Shown here piece after piece: positions 57,062 through 64,000 of a DNA stretch of 64,000 nucleotides (positions are counted from its first letter, which is position 1; each line of letters opens with the position of its first letter). Origin of the DNA: Allomyces macrogynus ATCC 38327. Taxonomy: Eukaryota > Blastocladiomycota > Blastocladiomycetes > Blastocladiales > Blastocladiaceae. Both the position numbers and the translations under genes were made by a program. The notes under the pieces are model-generated. The model had not been told where the DNA came from. It did not search any database and was given only the letters and a program-made list of their open reading frames with translations. Location of the stretch: NCBI GenBank assembly GCA_000151295.1, contig GG745330.1:1212089-1276088 (forward strand), read 5' to 3'.

Positions 57062-57890
57062 GACCGCTGGCGGCTTGATCACTTGCAGCTAGTTGTTGCG
57101 GCCGGGGAATGGGCTCGACGTGCTCGACTGATGGTGCAGCAGCAATTTGCTGCTTGCTCGTTGATCGAGAAGTTGTGACAAGAGCAAGTTGATCAAGTCC
57201 ACCGGAATATCACGTGACGCATCCACCGCACCCCACCGCACTACCATGCCGCCAAGTCGGTTCTGCTTTCGAACTGCTCGGTTTCTCTTGCTCCTCCTCC
57301 CCTCGCTATAACTTCCAACATGGCCGGCGAAAAGGGTCCGACACCATTTCCTCGCAAAAACCCGCCCCGCGCGCACCCGACCGAACGCGCGCGCTTCGAC
57401 GGCATCAGCAGCAGTACATCGTCATTTTGACGATCGGCGAACATGGCGACAGTAACGGCGACGGCGATGGCGATGGCAACGGCACCACGGACGTTACCAA
57501 CCACGGAACTCAACGCAAAACCGCATCACGAAAGATGACGGATGCATTGGCACCGACGACGGCGCAAAACGGCGTGGATTTAATGGGCCATGACGGTTGG
57601 CCACGCCGGTCCATCCGTTGCGAATCGACCCAACGCGCCTCCGCCCTCGTTACGCTTGCCTGGGCCTTGCCTCACCGTCACGAATCGTTCGAGCGTCAAT
57701 TTTGACGTCGAGCTGATGCTCTGCCGAATCGTCGTTGCGCCGCTTCGATGGTGATTTTCCGCGAGTCGTCGCCTTGCCGCGTGCCGTCGCCTCGCTGCTG
57801 CCGTCGCCATGCTGCTTCCGCTGCTGCTGCCTCGAAACGCTGCCTGTTCTGTCGGCGCCGCGAGAGGGTCTTGATTCTGCAAAATGAACT
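57062..57890. other. Intergenic between mL44 and uL14
   Basis: Shared upstream region of divergent genes mL44 and uL14. No additional gene seen; the open frames here are Arg/Ser-rich shadows. Confidence 0.5.
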
Positions 57891-58508
57891 ATGGCTGACT
57901 TTTCTCGTGGAATCTGTCTAGTTCGAGGTGAATATCGCGATTTCCCCACTGCGTGCACAACCGCTGCATTCCGGCCACAGCGCCCAATCGAACGCCTCTC
58001 CGACGCCGAATCTGACTCGTTTCCTTGAACGTTTGACCAGTTTCCGGCACGAAGTTCCGCATGGCCCTTGGTCTGCCCGTTGGTGCGGTTATGAACTGCG
58101 CCGACAACTCGGGTGCCAAGAACCTGTACGTCATCTCGGTCGTTGGCACGCACGCGCGCCTGAACCGCCTGCCCAAGGCCGGTCCCGGCGACATGGTCCT
58201 GGCCACGGTCAAGAAGGGTAAGCCGGACCTTCGCAAAAAGGTCATGCCCGCCGTCGTTGTGCGCCAGCGCAAGCCGTGGCGCCGTCGGGATGGTGTCTTC
58301 CTCTACTTCGAGGGTACGCTTTGCTTGCTTCTTGGCATTCCGGTTCCACGAGCGGCAGTTGTCTGATGTGATGCATTTTTTAGACAACGCCGGTGTCATT
58401 GTCAACCCCAAGGGTGAGATGAAGGGTTCGGCCATCACGGGCCCCGTCGCCAAGGAGTGCGCTGACCTGTGGCCCAAGATTGCCTCGTCGTCGGGCACGG
58501 TCGTCTAA
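57891..58508 (+). CDS. RPL23: 60S ribosomal protein uL14 (RPL23)
   Basis: Exons 58041-58313 and 58384-58508 are certain; a first exon 57891-57927 is proposed. The core is nearly invariant: [20 protein letters not shown], then [32 protein letters not shown] and DGVFLYFE. After the intron it continues [20 protein letters not shown] and [14 protein letters not shown]. uL14 sits at the subunit interface of the large ribosomal subunit. The homologous region already starts at SGTKFR, just after the acceptor at 58040, so only a handful of residues are missing upstream. The proposed exon would supply [12 protein letters not shown] in frame with a 113-bp intron, but this does not resemble the usual Gly-rich N-terminus. 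The true first exon may lie elsewhere. Confidence 0.93.
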
Positions 58509-58810
58509 AACCGCTTCCTCTGAACGGTCGGTTCATTCGGCGAATATACGATTGAATCGGTCACTTTTTGGGCGTGCTTTGAGATGTTTGTTGTGGTCTT
58601 CTTCAGAACCGTCAGCCCTTCGGCCGCCATTTTGGCGTGCGGTCGCGTTGTGCTGGCAGAAAGATGTAATGCAGAGAAGATGGGCACACGGTTGTCACCT
58701 CGCCTGGCAAACAGCCCAGCTCCAACTCCAATATCTTTCTCTGTTGGTCAACCCACACCAACGCGTGCTGCTCGGACGACCACCGCCCGCCTCGGCAGTC
58801 CCCAACGAAA
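58509..58810. other. Convergent spacer, uL14 to otubain
   Basis: 302 bp between two stop codons. No feature recognised. Confidence 0.5.
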
Positions 58811-59740
58811 TCAAGACCGCGGGTAGATGAGGTCGTAGTGTCCCGGTCGGTAGAGGCTAAGGAGGACCGAGCGCGCTCTGGTCAGTTGCGCGCGACACGA
58901 CGCGACGTGAACAAGACTCCAGGAGACGCACAGATGAATCCACTCGTCGGCCGGGTCGGTCTCGTTCCCCTCAAACTTGTGCACGGTCGCGCGGTCGGAC
59001 TTGCTTGCGTCGAGGTAGGCGACAGCCACGTTCACCTGCAGCTGCTTGGTGAGCGCAATGATTTGAATCTCGTCGGACTCGCGGCCCATGGCCTCGACGT
59101 GCTGGTTGCAAAACGTGGTCATGTCGTCCGCGTAGTCGAGAATGAACGGCGCGTAGTCGTCGGCGTGCACCTGCAAGTAGGCCGACGCGATAAACCGGAA
59201 CAGCACGACGAGGGCATTGCTGATGTGGTCGGCCTGGAACCGCGACAGGAGCGCGTCCTGGTCGGCGATCGCGCCCGTGGCTAGGGCGTCGAGAGTGTCG
59301 ACAGCCACGTCCAAGAAATCTTCAATCACGAGCAGCTGGAACCCGTTGGCAAGAAGCAAGTGCTTGGCATCGTCGAGTTGCTGGCGCGCGCGTTTCAGGT
59401 ACCGTGCTGGGCGCAGCAGAACGCGCTCGAACCAGGCGTAGACGACGGCGCGGTAGAAGCAGTTGCCGTCGCCGCGGCACCGGCGGAAGAGCGCGTATTG
59501 CGCGGCAAGGTTGTGGATCTTGGGCAGGAACGCCGCGTTACTGGCGTACTCTTGCAGCAGGTCGGAGAGGGGAAGCGGGATCGAGACGAGCTCGTGCGCG
59601 AGCGCGTCGGTGTCCTTGACGTGAGTCTCGTAGGCGAGGATCTGCTCGTCGGTCGGGCCCGTGGATGCGGTATCGGCGGAGGCGGGCGCGGCCTTGTTGG
59701 TGGTTGCGGCGGGTGCGCTGGGTGGTGTGCTGGTGCTCAT
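58811..59740 (-). CDS. Otubain-type ubiquitin thioesterase
   Basis: Two exons on the minus strand: 59740-58932 and 58856-58811, giving about 284 aa (human OTUB1 has 271). Otubains are OTU-family cysteine proteases that cleave Lys48-linked ubiquitin chains. In OTUB1 they also inhibit E2 enzymes through an N-terminal helix. The catalytic Asp and Cys lie in RGDGNCFYRA (Asp91, Cys94), and the catalytic His in LLYRPGHYDLIYP (His276). The helix following the cysteine and the segment FIASAYLQVHADDYAPFI match the family. The 75-bp intron (58857-58931) has no in-frame stop; skipping its removal would insert 25 residues before the His. The first 30 residues are Ser/Thr/Ala/Pro-rich and disordered. An upstream in-frame extension exists but has no ATG. 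Confidence 0.94.
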   Translation of the reverse strand: MSTSTPPSAPAATTNKAAPASADTASTGPTDEQILAYETHVKDTDALAHELVSIPLPLSDLLQEYASNAAFLPKIHNLAAQYALFRRCRGDGNCFYRAVVYAWFERVLLRPARYLKRARQQLDDAKHLLLANGFQLLVIEDFLDVAVDTLDALATGAIADQDALLSRFQADHISNALVVLFRFIASAYLQVHADDYAPFILDYADDMTTFCNQHVEAMGRESDEIQIIALTKQLQVNVAVAYLDASKSDRATVHKFEGNETDPADEWIHLCVSWSLVHVASCRAQLTRARSVLLSLYRPGHYDLIYPRS

Positions 59741-60204
59741 GGTGCTCGGTACTGCGTCTCCCGCGTCGCTGTCGTCGTGCGCGCGGCTCGCTTGACTGGT
59801 GTTGGGCGCAGAGTCGGTCGCAGCGAGTCGCGAGCGCGTCGTTGGTGCCGACGTGCAACGCGTCAAAGTCGCGTCAAAGCGAAGTGCTGGCGTGTGTGAC
59901 GTGGTGCAAGCGTGCACGTTCAGCGGTGAAGTCGTGCCGATTTGCGCGTGACGACACGTGTGGCCGGGCAGACCGCGTCGGAGCGAAAAAGGCCGCGCGC
60001 GTTTCGGTTCGTTCCTAAAGCGCGTCGACGTGGCCGCCCGGCTCGCAGCCGGCCCCACCTCCACCACCTCCGCACCACCATCTCCTCACGGCCGCCGACC
60101 GCCGACGCCGGCCCCACGTCCCTGCCTCTACGCCGCGCCCGCGCCGCGCCCAACTTGTTGCACGCCCCGTATCCATCGCCGTCGCGCCTGCGGCCGCTGC
60201 AACC
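59741..60204. promoter_or_regulatory. Divergent intergenic region of otubain and ATG4
   Basis: 464 bp between start codons facing away from each other. No clear element recognised. Confidence 0.5.
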
Positions 60205-63200
60205 ATGGACTGGTCGACGATCCCGCTCGCGCTGCAGTCGACTACCGCCGGCGCCGGCTTCTCGTCGTGGCTCTACCGCGTCACGCACCACCGTGACTTT
60301 GATGCCGCGGCGCTGCGCTCCATTGGGCCGGGCCAGCTCGTGCTGCTCGGCGAGCACGCCTCGCTCGGTACGGGAGCACGCCGCCTGGAAGGCACCCGCC
60401 CGCACACCCTCGTTTGCCGTGCCTGACCGACTGCCCCCATGATGATGCCTGAAAATAAGATCGCGAGTGCGCTCTTCCGCCCGCCAAAGTATCGCCGTCG
60501 ACTTCCTGCGCGACTACCCCAACTGCATCTTCGTCCGCGAGTGCACCATCGCTGCCCGCCAACACCCGCACGACGCTGCCGCAGCCGCAGCCGAGCTCAT
60601 CGCGCATCCCGATGCCCGTCTCGGCCCCACCAATGGTCCCTCCGCGGCCAGCACCAACCTCGACCTCGGCAACGGCTCCAACCGCCTACACGATGACCAC
60701 GTTGCTTCCGCGCCGCGCGCACTGGACCATGCCGTCGGCACCTGCAGCGGCGCCCGCGTCCGCGGCACGCCCGGGCAACGGCCTGGCTCCGGCGCCGCCA
60801 CCATCGCTCGATCATCCCGCCGCGGCCACGGCAACGCCGCTCAGTTTGTGGCGAGCACCGGCGCCAGCAGCAGCTCCATCCCCCGTGCTTGGTGTCAGCC
60901 CGGAGCGGCTCGAGTACGACATGGTCGCCAGGACATCATTGCCGTCGCGCGTCACCATGCCGCTGCCCGCACCCACAACGACAGGGACGAGCCCGGTCCA
61001 TGTGGCCGCGTCCTATGGCGCCTCGGCTGCCAAGTGGGGGTCGCACGTCTCGGCGGCGCCGATGCCCATTTACTCGGCTGTGCGTTGTGATATTCTTCCA
61101 TTTCCGATGCATGCATTCGCATTCCCTGATCGCACCTCTGAACCGTGTAGCGCCCACCCGCGCGCGAGCCCAGCACCCCGCTCTCGCCCACGTCCGACTA
61201 CGAGTTCCTACGTCGTGGCAGCGACGCGTGCGGGTCGTACGGGTCGATCCGGTCGGCACACATCATCGACGAGGACGACGTTGGCGACATGCCGCGCCCG
61301 CGGCCCAACCATCATGACGAGGACGACGAGGACGAGGACGAGGACGACCACCATCCCCACCACCCTGACCAACTCGACGAGAGCCACGTGCTCATCGATT
61401 CGATCTACAGGCGCAACTCGACCGTCACCGACACGGCTTTGCTCGACGTGTCGCCGTCAATGCTTGTCGTCCCACCTGGCGGCCGCGATCCGCACCAGGA
61501 CCTGTGCGACGATGTGCTTGCGGCAACCGATGACGAGGCCGATTCGGATACGCCCATTCATATCACGCATCGTGACGGACGGCCGCCGACGACGCACCTG
61601 GTGTCGCCCAACGGTGCGGCCAATGGCCATGCTGCTCCCGCGGCTCACTATGCGAGCAGGTCGCGCGCGACCGGGGTCGTGCAGCGCCTTGATACGGTCA
61701 TTCCGTCACCACCACCGCCGCCACCGCCTCGACCGCCATTATCGGGACCCGTCGTGCCGATTGTCCCAGGCGTCGATCCGGCGACGGCCAAGGCCCTACG
61801 AAGGTTCCTCGATCGGTGGCAAGCGCTCATGTGGTTCACGTACCGCACAGGGCTCGAGGGCGACATCAAGTCGGACACGAGCTGGGGGTACTTTCCCTTT
61901 TGCTGATGGGGTCATGGTAACGTCGCGCCAAACTGACTTGACTGACTCTCGCAGGTGTGTCCATCGCACGGGCCAAATGCTCCTCGCGCGCGCGCTCCTC
62001 GTCGCCTGTTTTGGCCGCGACCTCACGATCCACTCGTTCCAAGGCACGCCGTCTACACCACGCTCTGGCCTCCCGTCGCCAACCACCAGCACCTCACCCG
62101 CCAGCTCCTCGCCAACATCATCCACCACCCCAGCCCCGCACTCTCCTCCGACGGCGCGCAACGGGTCCCACGCACTCCCCACTCCGCCCTCACCACTCGC
62201 GCATCCGGATACGTACCGCGCGATTTTGAGCTACTTTGAAGACACCCGCGCCGCGCCGTTTTCCCTACAGAACATCTGCCGCGCGCAGTCAATCTACCTC
62301 GGCGAACGGCTCGGATCGTGGCTGTCTCCCGGCACCATCGCCCACTTGCTCGCGCGACTCAATGCCGAGCGGCGACTACGGCAGCACGTGGCCGGTGCCG
62401 TCGGAATGCCCTCGCGCGACCCGGTAGACTTTGTCGTACACGTCGCCAAGGACCGCGTCGTCGTGACCGACCAGCTCGTGCTTGCGGCCGAAACGGCGGG
62501 GACCCCTGACGCGACGGTGGGCGGGGGTGGGGCCACGCCCATGAGTACACCGGCGCCGAAAGGTTCGGGTAGTGTCATGCCACGCGTGCGCCGCCGGTCG
62601 TTTGGGCTCGGGCGCGAGAAGGTGGATCCGGCGTCGACGGCCGGCGACGGCGCTGGGAGCCCGGTCTCCCCCGCGGCGCCGTGGAAGCCGCTGGTGCTCC
62701 TGGTGCCAGTGCGGCTCGGGTCCGAGGCGTTTCATGAGAGTTATGCGCAGAACGTGGTCGACTTGTTCTCGTGGCCGCAGTTTGTGGGGATCGCGGGGGT
62801 ACGTTTTCGATATTCTTGTCATTCACAGAGTATGGTGGCTCTGACTCTGGTTGATGTGTCTGCGTGCGTAGGGCAAGAAGGACTCGAGCCTCTACTTTCC
62901 CGGTGTGTGGGTGCAACCACCAGGCACGTCGCGCGCAAGTAGCGCCGCGAGCTCCCCAAGCGTCGACGTGCGTCTGGCCGGCACGACGCGATCGACGTCG
63001 CCGCTGTACGCATCAGCGACCAATGCCGACGCTGCGGGCCTCTCCCCAGGCGCCGACCTTGTGCGGCGCACGCACCTGCTCTACCTCGACCCGCACTACC
63101 CACAACCTGTTGTCCCCGCCGTCGCCACGCGACAGGGTGGCGGCAGCGCCCCCGGCGCACCCACTGCCTCTGGACTCGGCTGTCCCGTCCCGCACCCGTC

Positions 63201-64000
63201 CTACCATACCGCGCAAGTGCGCAGTTTGCCCATGGCCCGGCTCGATCCGTCGATGCTGCTCGGGTTTGTCCTGACATCCCGCGCCGACCTGGACGACTTT
63301 GTCGACCGCGTATCCGCGTGGACCGCGCACGGCGGCGGCGAGAACCACGCGGCGATGCCACTGTTCTCCGTCGTCGAAGAGTGCGCGTGGCCCGCGACCC
63401 CCGACGAGGACGACCCGAGGCTGCGCGACTTGATGGACGCGGGGATCGGCGACGACGACGATCTCGCCGCGTCGGTCACTGCTGAAAGCAAGGACGAGGC
63501 ACGGCCGTGGTGGACGACCAAGTCGGCCGCGGGCGGGCCGTCGCCGCCGACTCCCACGCAGAGCCCGCCCGCTCCGGCGCCTGTACCGGTGCCCGCGCCC
63601 GCGCCGTTGCCGGGACCGGACCCAAACGACCTCGTGCTCGGGTCGACGCCCGACCAGGCGTCGCAGTCGTTGGCCGACGGGTGGATGGACGCGGCCGCGT
63701 CGATGATGGTGGCTGAGCGTGCAGCGCGCACGCCGCCAAGGTACCCGGCCGCACATGCCGCGGCAGCGGCAAGTATGTCTGACCGCACGGGCACGTTCTC
63801 ACCGTGGGCCACGATCCACATGGAACCGCGGTCCGCTGCCGTCGCAGCCGCCGCCGCCGCCGCCGCCGCCGCCAATGCCCGCGCGTTCGCGATGCCGCCG
63901 GCACTCGCGCCCGCATCCGCGGGCTCGTCGCCGACGTCGACGTCGAATGGGATCGCGCTCCCGGCACCACCATCTGCGCTGTCACAGGTCAACGGCGGCG
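60205..64000 (+). CDS. ATG4: Autophagy cysteine protease ATG4 (incomplete at window edge)
   Basis: ATG4 trims ATG8 to expose its C-terminal Gly and later releases it from phosphatidylethanolamine. Certain exons are about 61150-61887, 61955-62798 and 62872 to beyond the window. The catalytic cysteine is in DTSWG-CVHRTGQMLLARALL, where an intron ends one base before the Cys codon (61956-61958). Downstream family blocks are APFSLQNICRAQ, WLSPGTIAHLLARL, PLVLLVPVRLG, then across an intron IAGGKKDSSLYFPGVW, and HLLYLDPHYPQPVV with the catalytic Asp and His. PMARLDPSMLLGFVL closes the domain. The 5-prime part is less sure: exon 60205-60367, then from 60468 with a possible 55-bp intron 60844-60898, and a donor at 61081 (GTGCGT). 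Long Pro/Ser/Ala inserts make this protein far larger than yeast Atg4 (494 aa). The frame is open at the right edge. Confidence 0.9.

Noticed and set aside
1..64000. tRNA, rRNA, CRISPR, integrated virus or intact transposon
   Set aside because: I looked for B-box-like GGTTCGA motifs, 5S-like sequence, regular spaced repeats, and reverse transcriptase, integrase or transposase motifs, and found none that hold up.

Overview
This window reads as a GC-rich, intron-containing fungal nuclear genome. The evidence is monocistronic genes on both strands, short introns of mostly 60-120 bp with donors such as GTACGT, GTGCGT or GTATGT and acceptors in YAG, a strong bias to G or C at third codon positions, and an all-eukaryotic gene set. 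An AIP/XAP2-type co-chaperone, a catalytically intact DIS3L2 and an otubain, in a genome this GC-rich, make an early-diverging zoosporic fungus (for example Blastocladiomycota) my best guess. That placement is inference. All exon coordinates come from reading splice signals and protein continuity by eye, so boundaries could be off by a base or two.

Layout. 0.7-12.4 kb: ALG8 glucosyltransferase, a membrane-hairpin protein of unknown function, a WD40 protein, an AIP-like FKBP/TPR co-chaperone (minus), mitochondrial ribosomal protein uL5m (minus) and proteasome ATPase RPT5. 13.1-15 kb: a bZIP factor of HAC1/XBP1 type, interrupted by a 100-N gap and followed by stem-loops with IRE1-type loop sequences. 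15-20 kb: gene-poor, including a 2.2-kb island almost free of CpG. 20.1-30.6 kb: an ACAD10/11-type acyl-CoA dehydrogenase, the IMP2 inner-membrane peptidase, the exon-junction helicase eIF4A3/FAL1 (minus), splicing factor SF3A3 and a three-finger C2H2 protein. 31.5-38.2 kb: an orphan short ORF behind a TATA box, threonyl-tRNA synthetase and a two-RRM RNA-binding protein with a 573-N gap. 38.5-52.8 kb: VPS13 (minus, about 3,066 aa) and DIS3L2, divergently arranged. 54-64 kb: RPC19 (minus), a Nup35/Nup53-like nucleoporin, mL44 (minus), uL14, an otubain (minus) and ATG4, which runs off the right edge.

The genes serve core eukaryotic processes: secretory glycosylation and a probable unfolded-protein-response factor, proteasome and deubiquitination, splicing and exon junction, RNA decay, cytosolic and mitochondrial translation, mitochondrial import processing, lipid transport and autophagy. 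They are not an operon. The two observations most worth following are the possible non-canonical HAC1/XBP1 splice structure just after the bZIP gap and the CpG-depleted island, which looks like old cytosine-methylation decay. No tRNA, rRNA, CRISPR, virus or intact transposon was recognised.
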